A stretch of DNA of 64,000 bases from Choanephora cucurbitarum (GCA_025331435.1 JAIWNI010000110.1:29142-93141), one strand, 5' to 3'. Shown: positions 12,301-24,737, counted from the stretch's first letter. Made by a program: numbers and translations. Notes: generated by a model from the letters alone, not told the origin.

Positions 12301-14483
12301 AGATTTTGCTTTGGTAACTGGACCTCCTCTTCCTGTAAAAACTTTTCAATTCGACCTAAAGAGACATTGGCCTGTAAAATGAAAGTAGTAATAAAAGGAA
12401 GTTCATCTAACGTGCTTTTGAAGTTGTTGAATAAAGCCAAAGCTGTAAAAGCAGTAGAGGCTGTCAGGGTATACTGATTAGTATAGGCATAGAAGACTGC
12501 TATCATGATCAAAACTGGAATAAAAAACCAAACGTTTCCTATCCACATAAACGAATATAAGCGTGAGCGAACCTTATCAAGTTCGTCATCTCGGGCTTTG
12601 ATGACACGGTCGCGAAACTGCTTCTCCCAAGCAAAAAACTTGATGATGCGGATAGCAGATAGCAATTCGGTCATAAGACGGATACGGCGATCTGTGCAAG
12701 CCATAGATGCATGCTGTAAACTTTGAAAGCGCTTGCTCAAGTAATAAGTCAACGGCTGAGAAACACAGATCACAAATACGCCCCATAACGAAGCATGACC
12801 CAACAAAGCGTATAGACTCCAAACACATACAATGACTTGAATAGGGAAGCAGTAAAAAAAGAAAATGTATGCCATGACTTCTCCCATCTTTTGAGAATCC
12901 ACAGAAAGCAAGTTGTTGATGTTGGCTTTCACTTTTGCAGCTGATTCGCTAGCAGCAAGATCAACAGATGATTTGGTTGCTGAGCCTCCACTCTCATCTC
13001 TACGCTTAAGCGACTTGTTGTATACTTCGCCAATAATAATCGACTGAACACGGATACCTAGAGTGCGGCCAATGTAGAGTGCCTGCTGATAACTAAGTGA
13101 CTGTATACTTGATGTCAAGAAAAGGCCAAGCACGTAGAAGAATGCAGTAGATGCGGGTACATGAAAGTCTTGATCATGACAGTGCTCAATATACTTTATA
13201 ATCTTATTGAGAAAATAAGGAGGACCAAACATGAGAACAGACCAAACAAAGCAATAACAGAATTGGATAAATAAAGGTAGCTTAAAGGCAGAAAGAATAC
13301 TCAATGCAATAGTTGCTTTTCTATGCCTACGGAACTTGTGAAGAACATTTCGTGTTCGATTTTCAGGAATAAGTTCGATTAAATCTTCATCATTCAGTGT
13401 CCGAGAACTGCCCTTCTTCATCATTCCATTAATCCAAGAAAACATGAACTTGGAATAAATAGATGCCCATTTCTCAGATGACATCTCACGCCCCTAACCA
13501 CTGAGTCAGTCTTCTGTTGCCTTATGGTTTTGAGACATCAGCTCACTTACTGTATCTGCCACAATGGTTTTCAGTGGGGCATATCGAGTTTCATTCACAA
13601 CAATTATCAGAAGAAGAAATGTAATACCACTGTCAATTATATCAAGTTGATATCTTTGACTGATGATAGAAAAATCAAAGACTGAATAGTATGCATAGCA
13701 GTTGATAAGCGAGATGAAGAAATGAATCAGATAAAATATGTTTAGATGTCTGCAGACGACATCAGCTAAACTTTTGCTTGAAGCTGGAAAAGACAAAGCA
13801 ATGTTCATCAAAGCAGCTAGCGTACAAAAGACCTATCCAACACATAAGAAACAATGTCTACTCCAATTCATTCCATTTTTTTAGCATACCCAAAAGGCTA
13901 TACGACCATAATACATCTGCATCAAACTATTGTAATCGCCTTCAATTAGTGTATCAATACCAGATGGATCCTGTGCTAGTGAATATGTCACATAAATTGT
14001 AATCGCCAATTGAAATCCTGATAAAAGAAGTCGTGCCCAGCTGTACAATGACCAAGGCTGAGATACTCGTGTACAGCTCTCTTGCAGTTCAAGAGAGCTC
14101 GATCCAAAGTGACTCTCGGCTGAGCTGGTAGCTCCATAATTGCTCGTCTTTTGGAAATTCGCTTGATTAAGTGGCTTGTAAAGATACCTTCTTTTTTTGT
14201 TCCGTAAATGGGTGATTCCATTGTAAAGCAAAATTGAAAAGGAGCACAAGAGAATGAACAGTACACACAAAAGATTGATAATTCTATAACCGAATCGATA
14301 TAAAATAAGTAGTTGGTAAGGGTTTTGTTCTCTTGGTCTTCAAGTACCTTTCTCTAGCGCAAGGTCCCAGCTGCTGATCTTGAATAAGATCCTGTCAAGA
14401 CAAAGAAGAATGTCAACATTCTCATGAGCCAAACTAATGTCCACTAGCAAACAAGAGCTTACCCAAAGGCCACAACCTTCCAT
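9387..14483 (-). CDS. ABCC/MRP-type full-length ABC transporter (Ycf1/Bpt1-like)
   Basis: Six exons on the minus strand (14483-14463, 14391-14348, 14283-13890, 13832-13551, 13493-11827, 11766-9387) total 4788 nt and 1595 aa. Order: short N-terminus, an N-terminal hydrophobic TMD0 (exons 3-4), linker, TMD1, NBD1, TMD2, NBD2. NBD1 has Walker A GPTGSGKT (~691), signature LSGGQ (~796) and Walker B VILDDCLSAVD, with Asp in place of the catalytic Glu. That is the usual degenerate site of ABCC proteins. NBD2 has GRTGSGKS (~1360), signature SQGQ and VLDEATSSVD with the Glu intact. Ser/Thr-rich inserts lie in both NBDs. Characterised relatives move glutathione conjugates or bile pigments into the vacuole; the substrate here is unknown. 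The first exon is only 21 nt. The stop is 94 bp from the convergent Abp1 stop. Confidence 0.92.
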
Positions 14484-15432
14484 TCTTCGTAACTTTACTC
14501 GAGCGTAAAGAGTCCAACCAAACGAAATAAATTTCAAAAGAAAATAAAATTCGTAATACTGAACTAGTCAATTTTAAGTATTCTGTTAAACTTGCTCTGA
14601 TGTCCAAATTTAGCAAAATAATACCAAAAGTAGCTAAAATAATTCAGGTCAAAGTTTCGCTGCTTAAAGCATTGAGTCTCATCTTGTTGGCTGCTGTTAT
14701 GGTCTCATAAAATGGGCATTATTGCTACTTCCCATAAAAAAAAAAGGAATACATGTGTAAATTAAAAATGTTTAGAGAATGTTGCAATACTGTTTTAATT
14801 TGAAAACTAAACGGCAGACACCGTAAGTGACAAAAGCGACAAGTTGAAAGGTTGAGCCTCACATAATACATTCTTCAGATGGTGTTAGGGTGGAGAGGCT
14901 GCATATAGTACAAAAGTAAACTTTCAACAATTGGCACAAGGTGTTGAAAAACTAAAAAGATCAAAAAGTCTGAAGCTAATACTTCAATATGTATGGTGAC
15001 TAGTTCAATCAGGAAGTCAAGATTAATAATAGTCCAGAGCCAGTTTGGGAAGTGTCAATTAAAATGTTTTAAACTAAAAGGTTGATCCGTCAAACCCAGA
15101 GCTTTTGATTTTAGCTACTTCAACAATGAATTTAAAGAAGAGAAAGTTATTCATAAGTTCCGTATAATTTGCAAGTTTATTTATTGCAGAAACCAAACAC
15201 ATATAATTACTACGTATAGCCTAATGAGTTGTATATAACAAAAGAAAAAATAATATAAACTGATGATGGTGAGGGCGATCATAGTAATAATGATTGCGCT
15301 AATAATACTGATGATTATAGATGACTCGCGCTTGAGAAATAGCCAGTAACAGACTCAGATGACAACACCTTCAAATTGCAAAACTCCTCCATGATTGCTG
15401 TATCTAGCTTTTGTTGCTCTAACAGTTCAAGG
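14484..15432. other. intergenic DNA upstream of the ABC transporter
   Basis: AT-rich sequence that must include the transporter promoter. No further coding exon of the transporter is needed, because the 21-nt first exon starts with ATG and reads on in frame. Nothing else recognisable. Confidence 0.5.
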
Positions 15433-15537
15433 TACAGTCATTCCCCGATGTAGGGAACGAAGTTTAGGGAACGACCTTGATTTAGCGAACGGTGTTGAGG
15501 AAACCGAGACCGCTCCCTAAATCGGGGGATAACTGTA
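15433..15537. mobile_element. MITE with TA-flanked inverted repeats (Tc1/mariner-pogo type)
   Basis: The left end TACAGTCATTCCCCGATGTA and the reverse complement of the right end, TACAGTTATCCCCCGATTTA, match at 17 of 20 positions, and the similarity continues as GGGA(A/G)CG. The 105-bp unit includes the presumed TA target duplication; the element proper, CAGT...ACTG, is 101 bp. TA targets and CAGT termini are typical of pogo-like Tc1/mariner elements. There is no coding capacity, so any transposase would act in trans. Confidence 0.8.
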
Positions 15538-15549
15538 TATTGTTGCCAT

Positions 15550-17640
15550 CATTTCAAACAAAGATCCCCACTGACCCCGCGGTTCCCAACATGTCGACGT
15601 GCGACTCGATCCGACTTCGACAACATTCCACTTGCCAGTCTTTGACAGTGTTACCTTTATAAGCATCAAGGTCTTTTTGATCACTTGCATACCAAATGTG
15701 GATTTTTTGGTCCTGGAATTGGTACTAGCTTTCTTGATTTGCTTGATAATTTATAATAGTGCGCCGCTGCATCTTGCTGATAACTTCAGGGTATCGTCCA
15801 ACGAATGGTTGACATTTTCCTTTTCAGATCCATTACTTGATTCGATGAAGAATTCCTCACCGTCTGTCAAAGTGTTCTTTCCTAAAGCATCTGCATGATT
15901 TCTGTCTGAATAGCTCGTAACATAATCGTTGTTTTCCAATGTAGCAATTCCATATGTTTCCAAACTCTTTCCACGCCAAAAGGATTTAATAGGGTTTGTT
16001 TCCTGGCTGAAATATTTGAACACTGGTATGATATATTTAACAAATGAAGTATGTTCGTGGTTGTTATTGTTGCGTGTAAACTATTTGCATTTGAATGGAA
16101 GTTTGTGAGCATATAACAAACGATATTCATGAATGTGCGAGTAGTTCCGATAGCTTCCTGTTTTTTCTTCGTACTTCCAAAGTGTTTCAGGAAAGTCCTC
16201 TTTATCAGCTTTTAGTATACCGTTTAGGAAATTGGAAACATCAGGAAAAGAATTGAGCGACGCTAGGCTCTTTTGATTATCCAAGCAGCGTTTATACTTT
16301 TCTACAATCCCTCATTGACATCTCTCTCGCAACCCATCAGAAATTTTACTGCGATATCACACTAATCCCTCATCTACTCTCCATCAACATAGTAAATCTT
16401 TAACTTTGTTTGGAGATGATAAGTATGCAGCTATGTTGAAGATAACGAATTTTTTCTTATTTTTGTTTAGCATGCAGCTCCATAAAGCAATACAAAACAG
16501 AGTGTTTGGTATTAACTTTGTCGAGTTTCTTCTACGATACCTTCTTCAAGGGCGACGAACAGTGAGCTGTGGATTCGGGCAAACCTTGTATTCTTGGAGC
16601 TTCCGACAATTGGCAACTCTATTGTGTTTGAGATAAATGATCCGCTGACGTAGTTTCTGGTGATTGGCGACTTGTTATGTCTGATGCATTGCTATATTCT
16701 TGTGCGAATTCGTTTAGGCTCTTGTTTGTGAGTCGAACCCAAGAAAAAATGCGATCTTTCTTTGTTGTACAGTACTACCCCGCAAAAACGGAGTTGGATG
16801 TTGTTCCTAATCCAACCTTTGTTGTCTCCATTTCGACTTCCAATGTGGTACATGCTCTCTGAGCCGGGCTTTAACTTCCTTACAATGCAATAACAAAGAA
16901 TAAAAGATCCCCCGTTCTCATATCTTTCGTATTAAGCACTTTGGATACAACTCGTTTTTTTAGAGAAGGGTATAATGTTGAAATCATATCAGGCAAGAAG
17001 GTCAGCCAAAAAACCGAGACCGAAAAGAAGGGTGAGTAATTACCACATTTTGATTCTTTGTCTCCTCAACTTTGGTATTCTGCAGGGTCACTATCATCGA
17101 GTGTGAAGTTTTGTCTGTGAATTTCATCCTGTGCGCCGTAGTGTAATCTTACAATGGGTTCCCATTGTCTCAAAAAGCAAGAACGTTACATCGTAACGAA
17201 TCGCAGTGGTGCAGTGATTACAATGAGTTCGTTTATCGCTTTGGCAGTAATAGGTTTTATGTCCTGCTTTGAAAAGGACAGAGCTAGCTTCATAATGTTT
17301 ATGTATGTAGTATTAGCGCGTCTCTTGTTCAGGTCAAAAGCATTCACAAAATTGAAGTAATCGTATGGTGGGTCCAATTGAGTGTCGTAGAAAAAAGCGA
17401 TTCTGAGCACAAGCAAACACTTGAGGTCGATTATAACCTTTCCCAAATGCTCAATCCAAATAAGCGAAGGTTCAAGCCTCAAGCCTCAAGCAAAAGAAGA
17501 GAGAATTTCAGACTAAATCCAATACGCTTTAGGCAAGCACTATCAGTAAAAGACAAAGCTCCGTTCCAGCAGCAAGACGCTGTCAATCAGAGCAGTACTG
17601 TTAATTGGCACCCTCTTTATTCAATTCAGGATACACCTTT
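15550..17640 (-). pseudogene. cluster of decayed coding fragments, family unknown
   Basis: Several minus-strand stretches have balanced, protein-like composition but are broken by stops and frame changes: 17483-17186 (ends in IKPITAKAINELIVITAPLRF), a stretch near 16630-16520 (contains RFARIHSSLFVALEEGIVEE), 16284-16081 (contains WKYEEKTGSYRNYSHIHEYR), 16023-15751, and one near 15740-15560. No splicing scheme I tried joins them into one frame. They look like the remains of one or two genes or of a transposon-borne gene. I do not recognise the family. A MITE lies immediately to the left. Confidence 0.35.
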
Positions 17641-18116
17641 TTAGTTTAGAAGAGAAAAGTATTGTTGAATATTACGAGCTCTTTGTCTTAGACTTATAAA
17701 TCAAAAAACAATCCACGTCACTGCCTTCCAAAAGAATATTCTTTCAATCTATTGTCTTAAAGTCACATGACTTACTACATCCTTAAAGGAATAACAAAAG
17801 AACTAGGAAGCTGTTGAAAGCGAGCAGGAGTATGTGGATAAAGTGTTTGAAAGATTTTGAAGCATTATAATAGAAAAGAAGCTATGGAGAGCAATGTTTT
17901 CAAAAAACAAATCTGGTCAGACCTCTGCAAAATCACATTCTGCGGTAATTTGATTCTGTAAATACTTGCTAATGTCCCCAAGCTGTGATGATCATAGCAA
18001 CTGGAAAAATAAACTTCTGTAGACTGACTTATTACTGAAAGTATTCACACTTGAAAAAAGGCCTCAATGTCAGTAAAGGCGGTCTAAAAAACTAATTTGG
18101 GATGTGAGTAAGATAT
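17641..18116. other. intergenic DNA
   Basis: AT-rich, without a recognisable gene or repeat. Confidence 0.4.
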
Positions 18117-18213
18117 ACTTTTTGCCAAAATGTTGTCACACTAAAAATATAAACGTTGTCGCATTCTATAATGTAAATATACAAGCTTATACGACAACAT
18201 TTTGGCAAAAGGT
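18117..18213. repeat. 97-bp terminal inverted repeat element / long hairpin
   Basis: TTTTTGCCAAAATGTTGTC at the left faces GACAACATTTTGGCAAAAGG at the right, giving about 21 bp of near-perfect inverted repeat around a ~55-bp AT-rich interior. Size and structure fit a small MITE. As transcribed RNA it would fold into a stable hairpin. No second copy was noticed in this window. Confidence 0.6.
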
Positions 18214-18462
18214 GTAGTTCGGATTTGAGCACAAGTAAAGGAAACGTTGAATAATATGCTAGCATAACGTCTTAACAATCAACAACTTTAAAGCGAAACA
18301 CAAGATGGGGTCCAAGAAAGAAGGATAAAAGAATGCCGTCGCATATAGGCGTTTTTTATTTAGAGATGTTATTAGGCAGATATAAAGCATGAGAGTTTTG
18401 AAGGCTTAACTTAGGTTTGATGAAGATTCAGGTACAGTTGACCAATCAACCTGTATAAGTAC

Positions 18463-18905
18463 TGTTGTATGGGTGGGTGTTTTATCAGAAGCAATAATAA
18501 CAAAAAAAGCAGCAAAGTACAACTAATGCTCTGCTAAGTTAATTAAATAAAAACTAAGCGATCTTTCTTTAGCTAAACAAAATATGTTTTTATTTATATT
18601 TCTTGATTCGGTGAGGAAGAAAGACCTGGTATATGAAGCACAATGTCTGATCTTCAGTCACATCTTGTATTATCTATATCTAAGCAGTTATCTTTAGCAG
18701 GCCAACTTTATGACTCTTGCATTACTATACAAACAAAACAATTTCATTATTCCTTTTAGTTCAGAGAGAACCTTAGGTAACATCACTTCTAGATAAAACA
18801 CATGGCATCTTAAATTCAGGAGTAATACTAAATCCCCTGATAAATAAGCAGTGAAGACTTGACTGATCCATCAGACATTCAAATGTATTACTCTATGAGA
18901 TGATT
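18463..18905 (+). mobile_element. degenerate solo-LTR-like repeat, copy A
   Basis: Begins TGTTGTATGGGTGGGTGTTT and aligns for about 440 bp, with small gaps and by eye roughly 80% identity, to the better-preserved solo LTR at 60261-60758, in the same orientation. The last ~55 bp of that LTR, including its CAACA end, cannot be recognised here. No target duplication was found. This copy is therefore older, truncated or rearranged at its right end. Confidence 0.65.
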
Positions 18906-19254
18906 AAGCTAAATTCAACAAGAGTCGATATTACTCTCCAATGTAAGGCTCAAGAAAAATTATCCAACCGTTATATGATTATCCTATCAAAAATATTCGT
19001 AGTATGTTCGCTTATCAAACAAATGCAAACAATAAAAGGCTATCATTTCTCTTCAAAGTCTCACTTTACTACGGTTACAATAACATAGCTGTGCACTTCT
19101 AAGTTTAAATAAGTGTATTCAATAGAAAAATTGAAGCAAGCTAGTGCTGTTTGTTTATGTAAATTTAAAAGCATTATACACTATTGTGAGGTATAGAATG
19201 AGGATTGAGGGATTATTATATAGGGTAGTACAAATGAGCATTTGCGGTAGGTAT

Positions 19255-21149
19255 TTAGAGTCTAAAGCGAAAATCTAAGCGATCGTTTCCTTCGGCTTTG
19301 GTGGTCTTCAGGTATTCATTCTTCTCGCTATCAGTCATTGCATTCCACTTTCTCTCCCTGTATCTGTTGGTCAATAAGTATCGGAAGTGTTGGAACAAGA
19401 CAAGAAGAATTGTAGCACAACAGATAGCGAAGTTGATCCAATTGCCTCTGAAGAATCGAGGTGAGTCACTTTGTTCTATTTGATTAAAGAGAGTGAGTGA
19501 TATTGTCAGCTTCTAGTTGATTCAGTAACCTACGATAGATTTGAGATCCTGGAATACCAGCAATATTAGCAGCACCAACAATAGCACCTAAAGCCAAGGT
19601 ACGCTTACCAATAGGCGCCAAGTTGGAAGACATCCAGGCAATATGCATACCGTGCCATGATGGAGAGGAAGCCAAGAAGAGGGCAGCACCATAGAAATTC
19701 CAAGCTCCCGCATTGTCTTTCAATAGCTCCAGCACAAGGAAACCAACAAGGGACCAGATGGGACCAACAAGAGCGTGGATTGCATAATAGCCATATCTGT
19801 CAGCATGATGAGCAATGATCATAGAAGCAATAAGACCAATGATAAAAGAAGGAACAGTAAGAAGATTACTGGTAGTTACAGGAAAGCCATAACTTTTGAT
19901 CAAAGTTGGAAGGTAGGTACCTACAGGATAAGTGGGCAACATACTAATAGATATTTTTTTAGTCAATCTTTTCTTTTCTCTGCAATTGCAAATTTTTTTC
20001 TACCTGGAGAAACAGATAAGCATGTGAGTCCATAATCTAGTATCCAAAAGACTGATCTTGACATCGCGCCAAGTGACGTTATCTTTTTGGTTAACTTTGG
20101 TAGCATCATCACGGATAACTCTAGCAATTGCAATCTGAGATTGGCGTTCAGTGAACCAGCCACTTTTGCCGCCGCGGAAAAATCCAGTGGTGTTGAATGG
20201 ACTTGAAGGGATATAGAAGCTAATGAAACAGAAATAACATTCAATTAGTAAAAAAAAAATGGAAGGTTGTATCTATGGCTACTTTACATGGCAATAAAAC
20301 CAACAATATGAGTGAAGATACCGTCAATAATGAAAAGCCATTTCCAACCATAAAGACCACCAACACCAGAAAGTCTAAAGATACCAAAGGAGATCAGTCC
20401 TGAGAAAGCAGAAGCAAAATTTTGCAAAGCCCAGAACCATGAAAGACGACTAGCTAATTCTTTTGTCTTGTACCAGCCTGTCAGATAAACAAGACATGCT
20501 GGAATGAAGCCTGCTTCAGTAAAAGAGATAAAAAAACGCACAGCTAAAAATCCGCTTAAATTCTTAATAGAAATAAAAAGGCATGCAAATTAGCACACGG
20601 ACATAAACACTGATGTCTTTTCGTTGAACATACATGAATGAGAGCATGAGCCCAAGTAACAATAGCCCAAGAGAACATAAGAATAGGGATCCATACGTGA
20701 GCACCAACACGCTTGACAATAGCATTTGTGAACAATGTGACAATAGTAAATACGATAGAATGAATGAGTGTTCCTGTGTTGACACCTGTCATGTCGAAAC
20801 CAAGGTCAGCAGGCAAGTTGTCAGAAATGGCATTGGCTAATATGCAAAGTTATTTACTGTAGCAAGAGGAAACAATATCACAAAACTTACAGATGTTAGT
20901 TCGATCCATGTTAAGAACAAATGTCATTAGCAGGAAGAAAGGCATTAAACGGGTATCAATAATAAATAGGACCTTCTTCTCTTCTTCTGGTGTCCAATCG
21001 AGGTCTGTGTAATATCCTTGAGCTTCATCGGTAGAATTACTTGAGAAAGACCCTGTTGAAGACTTTTTCTTTTCATAGTAGACTTCATTTGTAGCTTCCA
21101 ACTTTTCATTTGGAACTTCCAATGCTGCATCTCCTTGTGAAGGCTTCAT
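19255..21149 (-). CDS. MFS permease, anion:cation symporter (Dal5/allantoate-type) family
   Basis: Six exons (21149-20891, 20836-20634, 20562-20288, 20219-20004, 19943-19534, 19475-19255) sum to 1584 nt and 527 aa. The N-terminal ~90 residues are cytoplasmic, Ser/Glu/Lys-rich, and lead into LDWTPEEEKKVLFIIDTRLMPFFLL. Family marks follow: LNMDRTNISNAISDNLPADL after TM1, SGFLAVRFFISFTEAGFIPA, GFFRGGKSGWFTERQ in the central loop, HADRYGYY (motif A-like), then IAGIPGSQIYQQSDSPRFFR near the end. These are hallmarks of the ACS family, whose characterised members carry allantoate, pantothenate, biotin or nicotinate. The substrate cannot be read from sequence. All five introns are 54-71 nt. The final exon, with TM12 and a basic cytoplasmic tail, lies beyond a stop and is easy to miss. 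Confidence 0.9.
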
Positions 21150-23463
21150 ACTATTGTTTTTTTTATGAAAAAAGATGAATAGGTATGAAAGGTATAGAAT
21201 ATAGAAAAGTGTTAAATAAAGAAATGTAAGAGTATGTTATTTTGTAAAAAAAAAATTCCAAAGTGATTCCTTTTTATATGAGATAGTAGACAGGATCATG
21301 TATGTCAACCCAGAATATCCAAAAAAAAAAGATTTTGATTTGTGTTCTTTTCCAAATAAAGTAATAAGATCCGTCAAAATTTAGGGTGGAAGATAGCAAT
21401 CAAAGAAAAAACACAATGAAAGACGCCATCATAATACCCAAGTATTGTGCAATTTTGAAGAAAGTTGAGCAAAACAAACCTAGTGTAACACTTTGAGTTT
21501 AAATATGCAATGGCAAATCCCTCTTGCAGAACAAGTATGTGCGACTTGATCAAATTTTTGAGTAAGCAGTAATCCCACTGTTGTGAAAAAGAATACTTGG
21601 GCAATTTTGCGTCATTCTCCAATAAGATGCATAGAAAATATCGTGTCAAAATGGGTAGCATTGCGTATTTCAAAACACTTGCTTACAATGTACTACAGTG
21701 CTGTAAAATAATATGTCACTTTACTTACTCGATTGTATATTGTTTCGAATCGTTTCTCTTTTGATTCCGCAAGTCATTGAGAGAAAAAGAAAAGACGCAG
21801 TAGTAATCGTTACTGAAAATGGAACAAGAATATGCGACTATAAGCATATAATAATTGAACTTAGCCTATTTGTCAAGAATGCATATCAAGATTATTTAGA
21901 TTGCCGCCTATTTTTTGAGCCAATGAATCTAGAGAGCTTCAGGGATATTGGATTTCAACCTATGGTTATAAGCTAATGCTTTAGGCAATCATGGAACGCA
22001 TGTGATGTATGTTTAACGAATGAACACATTGATATGAAGGCATCATACTCTCTTATCGTCTGTGCAACGCATGTTTACTTTGGAGGTTAATGAATTGGCT
22101 TTTTTTTTAGTTCAGATAAAAGAGGGTTTACTCAGTCTGAAGCTTGCGCAATAATCATGATTGTTTAGAAATTTTGAAAAACAGTTGCACAATTTGAGCA
22201 TTGTCATTGTGTAAGTACTAAAAGAGTAAGGCGATAGGCTACAAGGATCAAACAAACGAATTGCGTGATGCTCTTGTAAGTGTTTGATGAATGCGATCTA
22301 TTCATCAACTCTGTAAATACTTTTTTATTTTTATTTTTTCAACTTTAAAGAAGAGGGAAAGCTCAAGCCAGAACAACTTGTAAAGGAAATCCTTCACTAC
22401 ATTTGTAAGGAAAAGAAACAAAGGCCGTTTATGCGAGTATTTTGTATATATTTGAAAGAAGTGAATAGCGTTGTCTTCTTTATTTTTTTTCTTTAACCAG
22501 TTTTTGAAGGTATTTTTCTTGACTGCTGTTTCCCTAGATATACTAGTTGAAAGCAGATCCTTGAATTGGCATTGACTGTGCTTTTCCTCATTTGGAGAGA
22601 AATATGCATAAAGAAAGTCATACTAACTAAAGAATGATATTAAGCACTCAGCTACAATTAAAATTTCATCCAGCCTAAATGCTATAACGCATAAAACTTT
22701 AGAAAACTCATTCAGAAAAGCAGTGTATTTGAAAAAGGGTAAAACCTGGTTTGCACAAACATAGGAAAGCCTCAATCCATAAAGCAAATACGCTATTAAC
22801 AACATGGATATGTATCAGCTTCCATTTAATAGACATATATGTAAAACGGCCTTCACAAAAATTCGTCTTTACCTCATGGTGTAAGTAGGGCGTATAATTT
22901 TACTGCGACTGTTGATTATCGGGTTTTCTGTTTCTTTTGTATTTGAAAAAGTGCTTCTGTGTGAATCAGTTTTGATAAAGCATTTGAACAAGTGTTGCAC
23001 AGACATTTGAAGATTTCTTTTTGAGTGCAGGAAAAAAAAAAAGGAGTAATGGTATTTAAAATAAGCTCCATAAAATGCTAAGTGAAAGAGAATTCTGATT
23101 TGGCTTCAAGGATCAATATCAAGTTAACTTAAGTCAAACGACCATTTCAACCTGTATCAGTTAAAACTGTCAGCAGACAAATAAACTGAAATACTATCTA
23201 CGTACAATAAGAGAGCTTTATTATATCACTCAAGTACATTATCCATGTATGAAGTTGGTAAAAAGTAACTAATCAAGCGAAATACTACTAAGGAATTGTC
23301 CAAAGCCTCCTAAAAGCCTATCAATTGTCTAATAATTAGGTTAGGTTGGGTTCTATTTGTCCCGCAGTATGGCTTTGCTTACTGCGGAGTTGCTTGATTT
23401 CACTATTAAAGACATAGGAAGAGAGCCAAAAAAAAAACGCGAACCTAATATTTTTTCCTCACC
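21150..23463. other. intergenic DNA between divergent genes
   Basis: About 2.3 kb separates the divergently transcribed MFS permease and RNA ligase genes. Only short AT-rich frames are present and no repeat was recognised. The promoters of both genes must lie at its two ends. Confidence 0.5.
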
Positions 23464-24684
23464 ATGTCTGCTGTCAATATTCCCTTTCTCGATCTCGATC
23501 AGGCACACACAAAAGATGTGATAGAAAGGCTTTGCAAATACAAACAGGAGTACCCAAAAGAGTTAAGATCGAAAGAATATACTTTGGAAGATGGGCAGGT
23601 CTGGACAAGTTGGACTATGCGAGAATCAGTTTATAAGAAAAAGGCCTCTATCTTTCCTACTATGGCTAGAGGATTTTTTACCCAAGAAAATCAGAGGGTA
23701 ATGGCAAGAGGATATGACAAGTTTTTCAACGTGTTTGAAACAAGTATGACTCAAGTAACGTATCTATTTGCACACAAATAAGAGAAAGAAAGAGAAAAGC
23801 TAAAGATAGCTTCAGTGGCCTGCACTTGCTTCAGATACAGAAGGGCCTTACGAAGTGACAGCAAAGGAAAATGGGTGTATTATATTTATTTCTGTTCTGT
23901 CTGATGAAAAAGTGGTCGTCACCTCAAAACATTCTATTCCTTCTGTCAAAGATGATCCAAAAGCACATGCTGGAGTAGGCTATCGTTGGTTGTTGACACA
24001 TTTGGCTTCTGTGGAAAAGAGCGAAAAGGACTTGGCTCAATGGTTAAGCAAGCAAGATATCACCTTAGTAGCTGAAGTAAGTTATTTTATGAAAGAAATT
24101 GAGCATTAACTCAACAGCCTTGGTATTGTTAGCTATGTGATGATGAGTTTGAAGAACACGTTTTAGCTTACGTTGAAAAGGATAGAGGACTTTATCTTCA
24201 TGGAGCTAATTACAATCGAGTGGATCTGCATACAATCCCTAGCGATACTGTTCGACAGTTGGCAGAAGACTTTGGTTTCCATAAGACAGACTATATGGTA
24301 CTAGAAACAATCGAAGAAGTCAAGCAGTTTAGCGAGGATATGCAAAAGACAGGCTTGTTTCGGAATAGAGAGGTAGAGGGTGCAGTAGTTCGATGTAAAC
24401 GAAAAGGACATGATTTTATGTTCAAGATAAAAAATGAGCGCTATTTGACATTCAGAGAATATCGAGAAGTAACAAATCAGTTGATTGAGACTAAAGAGGG
24501 TCTTATTCGGTTTGTGGATAAGCCAAATCTCAAAATAACCTATGAAAAGACTCGGTTCTATGTGGATTGGCTACGTAAACAAGTGACAGCTAATCCAGAG
24601 TGGTTTCAACAATACAAGCTTCAAAAAGGTATAATTCAAGTACGGTTAGCCTTTGAAGATTATTGGGAAAAGGGTCAACTTTAA
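23464..24684 (+). CDS. stand-alone tRNA-splicing RNA ligase (Trl1 ligase-domain homologue)
   Basis: Exons 23464-23754, 23816-24076 and 24133-24684 total 1104 nt and 367 aa. The enzyme matches the N-terminal ATP-dependent ligase module of fungal Trl1 (T4 RNA ligase 1-like). It shows TQWPAL, then nucleotidyltransferase motif I KENG with the predicted adenylated lysine K114, motif IV EGAVV and motif V FKIKN. It seals tRNA exon halves carrying 2'-phosphate and 5'-phosphate ends, and probably HAC1-type mRNA. There is no polynucleotide kinase or cyclic phosphodiesterase domain before the stop, and the next gene starts 53 bp later in an unrelated sequence. As I recall, a monofunctional ligase is a published feature of Mucorales, so this is a taxonomic marker and not a truncation. 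The acceptor at 23815 is chosen over TAG at 23809 because it gives TQ-W as in relatives. Confidence 0.88.
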
Positions 24685-24737
24685 ATAAACACAAAAAATA
24701 AAAACAAAATCAGTTTGTGTGCAAACTCCTTTTATTT

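Noticed and set aside
13494..13811. ABC transporter beginning at the ATG near 13484
   Set aside because: A 57-nt intron with GTAAGT donor removes the two in-frame stops and joins four upstream exons coding for TMD0, as expected for ABCC proteins.
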